Positions 52,408 to 63,031 of a stretch of 64,000 bases of DNA are shown piece by piece. This DNA comes from AP-15 sp963785565 (GTDB lineage: Bacteria; Pseudomonadota; Alphaproteobacteria; ATCC43930; CGMCC-115725). The DNA lies in the NCBI GenBank assembly GCA_963785565.1, contig CAWAVV010000008.1:22859-86858 (forward strand). Reading direction: 5' to 3'. The translations under genes were made by a program, and so were the position numbers. A model generated the notes under the pieces. That model saw nothing but the letters and a program-made list of their open reading frames with translations. It did no database searches and was not told the origin of the DNA. Numbering within the stretch: position 1 is the stretch's first letter; every line of letters starts with the position of its first letter.

Positions 52408-53359
52408 TTGATGAAAGAGGGGCTGCTGTTCGCCCTGTCGCGGCGGGTGTCGCGCAAAAGCCTGCGGATCCTGGCCTATCATGGGTTGTGGACGACGCCG
52501 GGGTATCAGTACGGCAATCATTTATTCATGCGGCCGGAACAATTCGAGCGGCGGATGACCTGGTTGCGGAATTCGCGCTATCCGGTATTGCCGCTCGCCG
52601 AGGCGGTGCAGCGGCTTGATGACGGCAGTTTACCGGACCACGCGGTGGTGATCACGATCGATGACGGCTGGAGCTCGACCTACAGCCATATGCTGCCGAT
52701 CCTCGAAGGACTGGGCCTGCCGGCGACCGTCTATGTGACGACGTGGTACGCCGACCACCAAATCCCGGTGGTCAATGTCGCCGTCGATTACATCTTGAGG
52801 CGCGCCGGCCGGTCGCCGAGCGAGCGGTTCGCGATAACCGCCGAGATCGTGAAATTGCCCTCGCTGGCAGCGACGCGAGCAGGCGCTGCGCGCGTGCGCC
52901 GCCCGGTTTGGCGTGACCACCGAAGAATGGTGGGAGAGCCGCCAGTTTCATCTGATGAGCGCGGCCGAGATCGGCGCGGCCGACCGGCGCGGCCTGGACA
53001 TCCAATTGCACACCCATCGCCACCGCTCGTCCAATGTGGCCTCCGACCATCTCGAACGCGAGATCGCCGACAACCGGGCGGCATTGGCCAGGGCCTGCGG
53101 CCGGCCGGAGCACAGCTTTAGACACTTCTGCTATCCGAGCGGGCTGGCCCATTCCTCCGCGATTGCGGTTCTCGAAGCTGCCGGGGTCGGTTCGGCGACC
53201 CTGGCCGAGAGCGGGATCAACCCGCCGGGCACCAACCCCTATCGGCTGCGCCGGTTTCTCGATGGCCGTCTGGTTTCCGAGGCCGCGTTCGAGGCCTATT
53301 TGAGCGGCGCCCAGGCGCTGTTCCGCACCGTCAAAAGCCTGGCGACCGCGGAAGGCTGA
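52408..53359 (+). pseudogene. polysaccharide deacetylase, frameshifted
   Basis: A carbohydrate esterase 4 protein of about 316 residues split in two frames. First part: RILAYHGLW and VVITIDDGWSSTY with the catalytic/metal Asp pair. Second part: DIQLHTHRHRS (metal His pair), HFCYPSG, and a normal C-terminus. Removing one C from the CCC at 52858-52860 gives EIVKLPRWQRREQALRACA across the join. These enzymes deacetylate N-acetylated polysaccharides; no signal peptide is present. It is monocistronic. Confidence 0.78.
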
Positions 53360-53545
53360 CCACCCAAACCCGGCCGGCCCAGCTCCGCCCCAGGCGGCGA
53401 ATTCCGGTAAAGGCCCGGCCATTCTGCGATGGCGTAGGCCCACTCCGGGGCCGGGTCAGCCGACACCGGCTGGCGAGGTGGCGGTAAAATTATTGGCGTC
53501 GTGAAGGGGGAGTGAGCTGCGTTTCCGCCCGCGGGTCGAGCACAC

Positions 53546-54335
53546 TTATTTGGCGGCTCCGAGCACGGTGAAGCCCTGCTGTTCGAATGCCGGCCGCGCC
53601 GCCGGCGATTCGAGAAACTGGAGGAACTTCGCCGCGTCGGGGTTCTTGCTCGCCGCTGTCAGCGCCGCCGGGTAGATGATCGGCGGGTGCGTATCCTCGG
53701 GAAACACCCCGACGATTTTGACCTTGGGATCCGACGCGGCGTCGGTGGCGTAGACGATCCCGAGCGGTGTCTCCTTGCGGTCGACGAACAACAACGCGGC
53801 GCGGACGTTTTCTGCGCCGGCGACATGCGGCTGCACGGCATCCCATACGCCGAGCTTTTGGAGCGCCGCCTTGCCGTATTTGCCGGCAGGAACGCTGGCG
53901 GGATCGGCCATCGCCAAGCGCCCGCCGTTCAGCAACCCGGCGAGATCGAAGCCGGGTTTGATGTCGACCTTGACGTTGCTGTCCGCCGGCGCAACCAGCA
54001 CGAGTTGGTTGCCGAGCAGGTTCTTCCGCGTCGCCGGCTGTATCAGATTGCGCTTTTGCACGTAATCCATCCAGGCGAGATCGGCCGAGATGAAGATGTC
54101 CGCCGGGGCGCCGCTCTCGATCTGCTTGGCCAGTTGCGAGCTGGCCGCATAGGAGATTTTGACCGAGGCGCCGCCAGCGCCCGCGAACGCGTGTGAAGCG
54201 TCGTCGAGTGCATTTTTGAGGCTGGCGGCGGCGAACACCACGACATCGTCCGCCCATGCCGCCCGGACCGGCCCGAGCGTCGTCAGGACAGTCAAGACGA
54301 CGGCGGCGACACTAGACCGCTATCACGATGCGCAT
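53546..54335 (-). pseudogene. modA: molybdate ABC transporter binding protein ModA, frameshift in signal peptide
   Basis: The mature domain is clear: VFAAASLKNALDD, SSQLAKQIESGAPADIFISAD, NLLGNQLVLVAP, RLAMADPASVPAGKYG, ending in FEQQGFTVL. ModA binds molybdate in the periplasm. A good start (GGAG then ATG at 54335) gives MRIVIAV and then runs into TAG; dropping one T at 54314 yields a proper signal peptide, IAVSVAAVVLTVLTTLG, leading into the domain. Without that, translation would need a TTG at 54295. No modB or modC is adjacent, so transport partners lie elsewhere. Confidence 0.8.
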
Positions 54336-54424
54336 GAGCTTTTCTCCGTAACCAAGTCAGGGCGAAAGGCTGATCCATCTGCCCGTCGCCACGCTGCTTG
54401 CCGGGAGCGAACAGAGGTCGAAGT

Positions 54425-54449
54425 CGCTGTATATGATTAGTATATATCG
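54425..54449. promoter_or_regulatory. probable ModE-box operator
   Basis: CGCTGTATA, a 7-base spacer and TATATATCG resemble the molybdate-responsive ModE consensus (CGnTATATA - spacer - TATATAnCG), with one half-site exact. It lies between modA and the divergent ModE-like gene, in a 345-base gap that has no gene. A further AT-rich stretch (GGATATATCG, 54544) follows. Confidence 0.55.
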
Positions 54450-54680
54450 TGACGATAGAAGTTGCCGGCATTCGGCGTCAAGCGCTAACCCACAAGGCGA
54501 TAACAGGCCTGCGCGAATTGCCGCCTGGCGCTCCGGGTGCGTGGGATATATCGTAAATGGATATCTCGAAGGGTCGGGGGTTGAGGCGCTGGCCGCCTGT
54601 TCGTTTGGCGGCGGGGCCGATGACCGGCTCGGCCGTGCAACCCGGCTGTGCTCGCCTTTCGCATCGGCTATACTGCGCCA

Positions 54681-55035
54681 ATGGCGAGGCTCACCTTGCG
54701 TCTCGATTTCGGACCCGGACAGGCCGTCGGCCATGGCAAGATACGGCTGCTCGAGGCGATTCGTGATCATGGCTCGATTTCGGCGGCCGGGCGCTCGATG
54801 GGGATGTCGTATCGCCGTGCCTGGCTGTTGGTCGATGCGCTGAACGGCCTGTTCGATCAGCCGGTGATCGCGACCAAGCATGGCGGCCAAGGCGGCGGCG
54901 GCGCCGAGCTGACGGCATTCGGCTCTCGTGTCGTGGAGCGATACCACGCGATCGAGGATAAGGCGCACACGGCGGTCTGCCGCCGACCTCGCGGTCCTCG
55001 CCGCGGCGACGGTCAGGCCGGCGCCCGATCCCTGA
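54681..55035 (+). pseudogene. ModE-like N-terminal winged-helix regulator, frameshifted
   Basis: About 117 residues of the LysR-type winged helix that forms ModE's DNA-binding half: LLEAIRDHGSISAAGRSMGMSYRRAWLLVDAL and then the wing, without the molybdate-binding MOP domain. The literal frame runs on into the next gene. Removing one base near 54976 gives the normal end KAHTAVAADLAVLAAATVRP and a stop at 55035. Standing divergent from modA around a ModE box, it is the natural regulator of molybdate uptake. The ATG at 54681 has a weak ribosome site. Confidence 0.72.
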
Positions 55036-55061
55036 AGTCCGGAAAACCCAGGTTTCGCTCG

Positions 55062-55873
55062 ATGCCGTCGCGCTACTCCGCGACCAGCGCGCAGGCTTAC
55101 GAGCGGTTGATGGGGCGCTGGAGCCCGCTGCTGGCGCGCGAGCTGATCGCCTGGGCCGGGATCGCGCCCGGCGAGCGGGTGCTCGATGTCGGCTGCGGAA
55201 CCGGCAGCCTGGCCCTCGATGCTCGCTGCCCGGTCCGAGCCTGCGGCAATCCTCGGCATCGACATCGCCGCACCTTATGTCGCCTTTGCAGCATCGCGCT
55301 CCGCTGATCCGCGGCTGAGCTTCGCGACCGGCGATGCCGTTGCCCTCGACCTTCCGGACGCGAGCTTCGACCGCTCGTTTTCGCTGCTCGCCCTCAATTT
55401 CGTGTCCGATCCGATCCGCGCCCTCGCGGCGATGCGGCGGGTCACCCGTCCGGGCGGGGTGGTTGCCGCCGCGGTCTGGGACTTTCCCGGCGGGCTGATC
55501 TATCAGCGGATCTTCTGGGACACTGCTGCCGCGCTCGATCCGGCGGCAGACCGCGCCCGCGCCCGCCACTATTCGAGCCCGCTCACCGGTCCCGGCGAAC
55601 TCGCCGCGGCCTTTCACGAGGTGGGGCTCGGCGAGGTCGACGCCTGCTCGCTGACCATCCGAATGGAATACCGCGACTTTGCGGATTATTGGGAGCCGAT
55701 CGAAAACGCCCAAGGGCCCGTTGGAGACTACGTCAAAGGGCTCGCTCCGGAGCGGTTGGACCGCCTTGCCGCGGCGGTGCGCCGCGCTTATCTCAGCCGG
55801 CGCCGCCGATGGCCCGCGTGCGATGGCCGCAACCGCCTGGGCGGCGCGCGGTGTCGTTCCCACGCCGACTTAA
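55062..55873 (+). pseudogene. class I SAM-dependent methyltransferase, two frameshifts
   Basis: A methyltransferase of about 269 residues: RVLDVGCGTGSLAL (motif I) in one frame, ILGIDIAAPYV, FATGDAVALDLPDASFDRSF and RVTRPGGVVAAAVWDF in the next, then YLSGAADGPRAMAATAWAARG at the end in the third. It needs one base removed near 55221 and one C near 55797 to read through. The Trp-rich C-terminal half is typical of the UbiE/COQ5-like uncharacterised group. The substrate is unknown. It follows the ModE-like gene by 26 bases. Confidence 0.75.
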
Positions 55874-55969
55874 CTTGCCCAGCCCGGATAACCGCCCGGT
55901 CCGCGCAATTGGCGCAGAAGGCGATCCGCCGTATTGCTCAGCGGTCGGGCCGACCGCTATAAATCGGCA

Positions 55970-56718
55970 ATGGATCGCTCGCCCAAGAAGCCGCAACCGG
56001 TTCTCGGCGCGGAGGTGGTGGTCGTCCACAGCTCCGACATTCATGTCGACGAGGGGCGCGTTGCCGCGGCCCGCGAGGGCGGCGAGACCGGCGGGCTGCG
56101 GGCGGTGCTGGAAACCGCGCGGGCACTGAGGGCGGACGTTGTTCTGCTCGCCGGCGACACCTTTGAGAGCAACCAGCTTGGTGTGGCGCTGCTCGACCGC
56201 GCCGGGGGCCTGCTGGCCGATGCCGGCATGCCGGTCGTGATCCTGCCCGGCAACCACGACCCGGCCTTGCCGAACTCGGTTTACGTCCGCGGCCGGTTCG
56301 CGCAGATCCCGAACCTCGCCATTCTCGGCGTCACACATGACGAGGCCGTGCATTTCGCGGCGCACGATCTTGAAGTCTGGGGGCATTCCCATCGCGACTA
56401 TTTCGACATGCCGCCGTTGCGCGGGCCGCGGCCACGCTCGACCCGCTGGCAGGTGGCGATCGGGCACGGGCATTACGAGCCGCCCGCAACGCGCGCCAAT
56501 CCGCTGCGCCCGTCCTGGGTGTTCGGCGACGAGGAGATCGCGGCGACCGCGGCCGACTATCTGGCCCTCGGCCATTGGGACAGGCCGATGCAGGTCGGCA
56601 ACGGCGTCGTGCCGGCCTATTACTCAGGCTCGCCCGAGCTGGCGCAGACGGTCAATCTGGTGCGGCTGACCGCTTCGGCGTCGTGGTCACCCGTGAGGCG
56701 CTGGTGGGGCGGCACTGA
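55970..56718 (+). pseudogene. metallophosphoesterase (SbcD-like), 3' frameshift
   Basis: 249 residues after correction. VHSSDIHVDEG, LLAGDTFESN, LPGNHDPAL, the His motifs WGHSH and AIGHGHYE, and LALGHWDRP give the calcineurin-like set in the order seen in SbcD/Mre11-type and YhaO-type proteins, but no nuclease partner is near. After LAQTVNLVRL the literal frame runs on antisense to the CoA transferase; adding one base near 56671 gives GVVVTREALVGRH and a stop at 56718. The start ATG at 55970 has a weak ribosome site. Confidence 0.78.
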
Positions 56719-56764
56719 CCTGGCCATCCGGGGTGAGGCAGCCCCCCAGAACAAGACTTCGGCT

Positions 56765-57916
56765 TCAGATGCGGAGCGCCGCGATCTCGGCATGGGTGTA
56801 GCCGATCTCGGCCAACACCTCTTCGGTGTGCTCACCAAGCGCGGCGACGAAAGGCTGCGCGGCGGTGCGTGCCGCGGAAAGCCGGAATGGCGGATTGAGC
56901 GCTCTGAACGTGCCGCCGGCATCGGTGATCTCGGCGAAGGCGTTGCGGTGGGCGAGCTGCGGGTCGGTCATCGCTTCCTTGACCGTACGATAGGGCGAGG
57001 ACGGCACGCCATGGCGGTCGAAGATCGCTTGGACCTCGGCGGTCGTGCGTTCCTTCGACCACAGCTCGAGCTCGTCGACGAGATCGCCCCAATGCCGGCG
57101 CCGGTCGGTATATTGCGCGAACCGTGGATCGGTGATCCAGCCGGGATGGCCGCTGCCGGCGGCGAGGTTCTGGAACGTCCGCTCGCTGGCAATCGCCAGC
57201 ATGATATAGCCGTCCTTGGTGGCGATCGGGCCGAAGATCGGCCGCCCGGGCGGCGCCACCGCGAATTGTGCCGCCTGAATTTCGCTCAAGGTCAGGCTCA
57301 GCATGCTTTCGAGCATCGATACGTCGATCATCTGGCCCTCGCCAGTCATCTGGCGCTGGTAGAGCGCGGTCATGATCGCGCCAAAGGCGTAGGTGCCGGT
57401 CAGCACGTCGGCGATGAAAATGCCGCAATAATCCGGGCGCCGCGCTTCTTCCTGATGGGCGATCTGGGCGAGATCGTAGCCCGAAGAGGCATGGATCACC
57501 GGCGCATAGGCCGGCAGTTCGGCCGAAGGGCCGGTCTGGCCATAACCGGAAATCGCACAATAGACGAGGTCGGGCTTGATCTCCCTCATCGCCGGGTAAT
57601 CGAGCCCGAAGCGCCGCATGACGCCGGGCCGGAAATTCTCGACCACGACATCGGCGGTGGCGACGAGCCTGCGCGCCGCCTCGACCCCGTGCGGCGATTT
57701 CAGATCGAGGGCAATGCTCTTTTTGCCGGCGTTCAATTGGCCAAAGCTGGTGCTGGCGCCGCTGCGCAGCGGAGGCCGGGTGCGCATCATGTCGCCCTCC
57801 GGCGCCTCGATCTTGATCACCTCGGCGCCGAGATCGGCCAGCATCCGCCCGCAATGCGGCCCGGCGATCGTCGTCGTAAAATCCAGCACGCGAAGCCCGT
57901 CCAGCGCACTATTCAT
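56765..57916 (-). CDS. CaiB/BaiF family (class III) CoA transferase
   Basis: 383 residues: GLRVLDFTTTIAGPHCGRMLADLGAEVIKIE at the start, NAGKKSIALDLKSPHG, and the catalytic Asp in FIADVLTGTYAFGAI. The family transfers CoA between acids such as formyl-, succinyl- or carnitinyl-CoA. The ATG at 57916 follows GGGAGGAG; the frame remains open upstream without family similarity. It is divergent from the dienelactone hydrolase gene, with both starts in a 146-base gap. Confidence 0.9.
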   Translation of the reverse strand: MNSALDGLRVLDFTTTIAGPHCGRMLADLGAEVIKIEAPEGDMMRTRPPLRSGASTSFGQLNAGKKSIALDLKSPHGVEAARRLVATADVVVENFRPGVMRRFGLDYPAMREIKPDLVYCAISGYGQTGPSAELPAYAPVIHASSGYDLAQIAHQEEARRPDYCGIFIADVLTGTYAFGAIMTALYQRQMTGEGQMIDVSMLESMLSLTLSEIQAAQFAVAPPGRPIFGPIATKDGYIMLAIASERTFQNLAAGSGHPGWITDPRFAQYTDRRRHWGDLVDELELWSKERTTAEVQAIFDRHGVPSSPYRTVKEAMTDPQLAHRNAFAEITDAGGTFRALNPPFRLSAARTAAQPFVAALGEHTEEVLAEIGYTHAEIAALRI

Positions 57917-58062
57917 CGGCTTCTCCTCCCGCACCCCGATCGTGCAGGGTTGGAACGGCTGCGGAATTGTCAAGCCACGATAACGATGGCTTCCGACACG
58001 CGGCTTGCGTGTCGCCGGGTTCGGTGCGAAGAGAGCCGCCGGCAATCCGAGGGAGGACCGAC

Positions 58063-58824
58063 ATGGCATTTCGCAACATCCAGGCGGGAATGGCAACTTA
58101 TCGCGGTCATGGCGGCGCGCGCGGCGAGGCGTATTACGCGCACCCGAGCAATGACGGGCCGCATCCCGGCGTCGTCGTGATCCATCACATGCCGGGTTGG
58201 GACGAGTGGACCTGCGAGGTCGCCCGCAAATTCGCGCATCACGGCTATGCCGCGGTGGCGCCGAGCCTGTATTTCCGGGTCGGCGACGGAGCGCATGAGG
58301 AGGTCGTCAACAAAGTGCGCGAGGGCGGCGGCGTCCCCGACGAGCAGATGCTCGGCGACGTGACCGGCGCCATCGACTTCCTGCGCTCGCAGCCGCATGC
58401 CAGCGGCAAGGTCGGGGTCATCGGCTTTTGCTCCGGCGGGCGGCAGACCTATCTGGTCGCCTGCAAGCTGTCGCATTTGATCCAGGGTGCGGTCGATTGC
58501 TGGGGCGGCAATGTCATCGTCGACGACAAGTCGCGGCTGACCAAGGCCCAGCCGACGGCGCCGATCGAGTTCACCTCGGGCATCAATACGCCGTTGTTGG
58601 GCCTGTTCGGCAATGAGGACCCGAACCCGTCGGCCGACCAGGTCAACCGCACCGAGGCGGAACTGAAGAAGCACGGCAAGAATTACGAATTCCATCGGTA
58701 TGACGGCGCCGGCCACGCGTTTTTCGCGCATTATCGGCCGAATTACCGGCCGGAGCAGGCGGTCGACGGCTGGCACAAGGTCTTTGCCTTCTTCCACAAG
58801 CATCTCGGCGCTCCGCGCACCTAA
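58063..58824 (+). CDS. dienelactone hydrolase family protein
   Basis: 253 residues. The nucleophile elbow is GFCSGG with Cys, as in true dienelactone hydrolases, with the acid in GNEDPNPS and the base in GAGHAFFAHYRP. Dienelactone hydrolase opens the lactone in chloroaromatic ring degradation, but many family members have other ester or lactone substrates. GGGAGGACCGAC precedes the ATG at 58063. It may act with the divergent CoA transferase or the nearby hydroxylase in aromatic catabolism. Confidence 0.88.
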   Translation: MAFRNIQAGMATYRGHGGARGEAYYAHPSNDGPHPGVVVIHHMPGWDEWTCEVARKFAHHGYAAVAPSLYFRVGDGAHEEVVNKVREGGGVPDEQMLGDVTGAIDFLRSQPHASGKVGVIGFCSGGRQTYLVACKLSHLIQGAVDCWGGNVIVDDKSRLTKAQPTAPIEFTSGINTPLLGLFGNEDPNPSADQVNRTEAELKKHGKNYEFHRYDGAGHAFFAHYRPNYRPEQAVDGWHKVFAFFHKHLGAPRT

Positions 58825-58928
58825 GCGTTCTCCCCGGCCGGTCGATGATCGACGCCGCAAGCGTCGGTCTCGACCGGTGGAGCAAAGCCTCGTCGAAGCG
58901 GTTCAGGGCAAGAGCAGCGGGCTGCGCT

Positions 58929-60117
58929 TTACCTGCGGCCGGCCCGCCGATCATGCTTGTCGCCGATCAGTGCGAAGCCGCCGGCGATCAGCAGGGTCAT
59001 CAGCGCATCGGTGATTTCCGCCGAGCGATCCGGAAGATAGGTTTCCGCCCAGCTGGTCGCGAACAGCGTGCCGGCGACGAGAATGGCGGCAAAGACCGGG
59101 CGCATCCCGGCTCTGCCGAGAAGGAAGAGCAAGCTGCCGTACAGAAAACATTTTTCCATGAACGACAGGACGTCTACCTCGGCCGATCCATTCATGAAGC
59201 TGTTGAACGGCACCCAACCGAACGGACGGGCGAAGGGCTCGAATTGAAAGGGTTCAAGCCGCTCCATGACAACGTAGCTTGCCGAGCAACAGAAACACTA
59301 AAGCGGTTCGAAGGCGCTGATTGAGGCCAAGGAGGAGCGGCCAAAGACAGACCGCGACCAACGCGCCGACGACCTCTGCGGCGCTGAGGATCGTCGAGAT
59401 GATCAGCACGCGGGCAGACAGAACGAATGCGGCAAACAGCGGCGCGAGCATGGCCGAGCGGCGACGGCCGAAGATCGCCTCGATCAAGACAAAAAGTGTC
59501 AACCAAATCGAGGTATGCCGGTAGAGAGGGTAAGGCGCCGGGATCGGGTCGAGGATCACCGGCCTCAGCGCGTGCCAGTATTTGTGGAGGTCGATTGTCG
59601 GCACAAAGGGATAAAAGCGATACCCGATCCAGGCCGCGATGAGCAGCGTCGGCGCCGGTCGCCTTATGATTTCCCGCAATAGCGGAAGGCTGACGCGGTC
59701 GGAGAACAGCATCGCGACCGAAGCGCCAATCAATGTGCCGAACGTGTTTGTGTAGACATCGCTGGCATTGGTGACGCGGCCGGCATCGTAATATTGGATC
59801 AACTCCATCGTCACCGACAACGCCGCGCCGCCGGCGACCACCAGGAATAGCCGGCGCCAAAACCCGACACGTCGGGAAAACGACAACATGCCGAAAAATC
59901 CCAACGGCACGTACAGCAGGATATTAGCCAAGAAGTCGCCGCGCGAAGGCCGGTCCGCCCAGCTGGCGAGCAACACACTTACCGGACCGCGCCCGCCGGT
60001 CGGCACGCTGAAGTCGAACGGGTACAGCGAGCCGTAGATGATCACGACCACCATGACCGCGGTAACGATTGCGTAGTTGCGCGGGCGTCGCGATAAGTCG
60101 GTCGGTTCAACCGGCAT
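58929..60117 (-). pseudogene. VanZ-like membrane protein, frameshifted
   Basis: About 395 residues with some ten hydrophobic helices. The N-terminal VanZ-like domain has YGSLYPFDFS, GDFLANILLYVPLGFFGML and VYTNTFGTLIGA. The C-terminal repeat of the same type (FEPFARPFGWVPFNSF, SAEITDALMTLLIAGG) is in another frame; removing one base at about 59274 joins them as FLLLGKL, VVMERLEPF. VanZ proteins are linked to teicoplanin resistance but most homologues are uncharacterised membrane proteins. The start is the ATG at 60117; an open extension runs to 60258. Confidence 0.72.
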
Positions 60118-60286
60118 GGTCAGCTGCTGAGGCCAAGCGTTATTCGGCGATCCTCGCCGCTTAGGCTGGCGTTGGCTATGGCCTTGGCGACGTGAGACGA
60201 TCAGCCGGCCGCGCCTTTTTTCCAGCGGGCTTGGCGGGTCTATGCGGATTGGCCACATTAGGCTCGCGATCTAACCGAGGAATGCG

Positions 60287-61967
<1,681 letters not shown>

Positions 61968-61986
61968 CGGCAGCTCCCTGTTCTCG

Positions 61987-62042
61987 TCATCCCGGCGAAG
62001 GCCGGGACCCATGTCAGCCATAGGCACCGGCCTTCGCCGGTG
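61987..62042. repeat. paired intergenic palindromic repeat
   Basis: Two hairpins, CCCGGC-GAAG-GCCGGG (61991-62006) and CACCGGC-CTTC-GCCGGTG (62025-62042), whose loops and stems are also complementary to each other. The lead CGTCATCCCGGCGAAGGCCGGG is a very common alphaproteobacterial intergenic repeat. It lies between glnS and the HigB gene and could also end the glnS transcript. Confidence 0.65.
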
Positions 62043-62085
62043 TGGCAAAGTACGATCTGTCAGAATTACTCTACTAGCTGGGCGG

Positions 62086-62366
62086 ATGATCCGATCGCGC
62101 AACTGCAAGGACACCGAGGGAATTTGGTACGGGCGATTGAGCCGGATGTTTTCCCGCGAGACCAAGATCGGGCGCTACGAACACGGCGGCAGATTGATGC
62201 CTCGCACACTTTGGACGATCTCCGGGGCCCGCCGGGAAACCGCCTCGAATTGCTGAGAGGAGATCGGGCCGGGCAAATGAGCATCCGGATCAACGAGCAA
62301 TGGCGCATATGCTTCGTATGGTCGGACGGCCACGCAGATGACGTAGAGATTGTCGACTATCATTGA
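62086..62366 (+). pseudogene. higB: HigB-type toxin, frameshifted
   Basis: A 93-residue RelE/HigB-family mRNA interferase after correction: IRSRNCKDTEGIW at the start in one frame, then QIDASHTLDDLRGPPGNRLELL and SIRINEQWRICFVW with VEIVDYH in the next. One base is missing near 62161 (SRExQDRALR). In HigBA modules the toxin gene comes first, as here, and cuts ribosome-bound mRNA. GCTGGGCGG precedes the ATG. Confidence 0.8.
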
Positions 62367-62376
62367 CGGAAAAACG

Positions 62377-62678
62377 ATGGGCGAGCTTCATAACCCGCAC
62401 CCGGGCGAGATTCTCAAGGAAGAGTTTCTGAGGGAGCTAGGCATGAGCCAGAACCAGCTGGCTCACGCGATCGGCGTTCCAGGAAACCGCATCCACGCGA
62501 TCGTCAACGGGAGCCGCGACATCACCGCCGACACCGATCTACGGTTGTGCCGGTTCTTTGGGCTGTCCGAGGGCATTTCCTTCGCCTCCAGAACGCCTAC
62601 GACACGCTCGAAGCCAAGCGCCGTATCGCCGACCAACTCGCAAAGATCGAGCCCTACAAGCCGCAGGAGGCCGCCTAA
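62377..62678 (+). pseudogene. higA: HigA-type antitoxin, frameshifted
   Basis: A helix-turn-helix XRE protein of about 100 residues: NPHPGEILKEEFLRELGMSQ, then QLAHAIGVPGNRIHAI and DTDLRLCRFFGLSEG. The normal ending FLRLQNAYDTLEAKRRIAD through PYKPQEAA lies in the next frame; one G is missing from the GGG at 62571-62573. The ATG at 62377 is 11 bases past the toxin stop; a TTG at 62350 would overlap it. HigA neutralises HigB and represses the operon. Confidence 0.8.
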
Positions 62679-63031
62679 TCGACGCGGGTTCCGATGCCGC
62701 CTAATTTTCGCGCGTGCCCCTCAGGACAAACCGGCTTGATCAAGATGGAATGCCAGGAACCCCTGTTCCCTCTGCCCACAGGCCGCGGACCGGGCTTCCT
62801 GGGATTCCGAGCATTTCGTAACAAGCAAGCTCGATTTGCGGCGAAAACAGACGCGCCGACACTAATTCCCAGCGCGCGCTATTGGACGACATCATAGGGT
62901 TGGCGAATTGATTTTCCCCTTATGGATCGACCGGAGCGGACGGTGCCAAGGTCTGTCTAACGGGGTTTCGATCCAATTCGCCCTGTTAGCAAGGATGGGC
63001 CGACCGCAAGCCCGATCTAACGCGATCTAGT
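62679..63031. other. intergenic gap between HigA and HpaB-type gene
   Basis: About 350 bases. No frame with a ribosome site and no recognisable repeat. The region is AT-richer than its neighbours, and holds two similar CTAACGxGxT strings (TCTAACGGGGTT near 62955 and TCTAACGCGATC near 63015). Confidence 0.5.

Noticed and set aside
54648..55307. A fusion of a ModE-like regulator and a methyltransferase in one frame
   Set aside because: Both parts end properly in neighbouring frames, and the methyltransferase has its own start at 55062; the fusion is a product of frameshifts.
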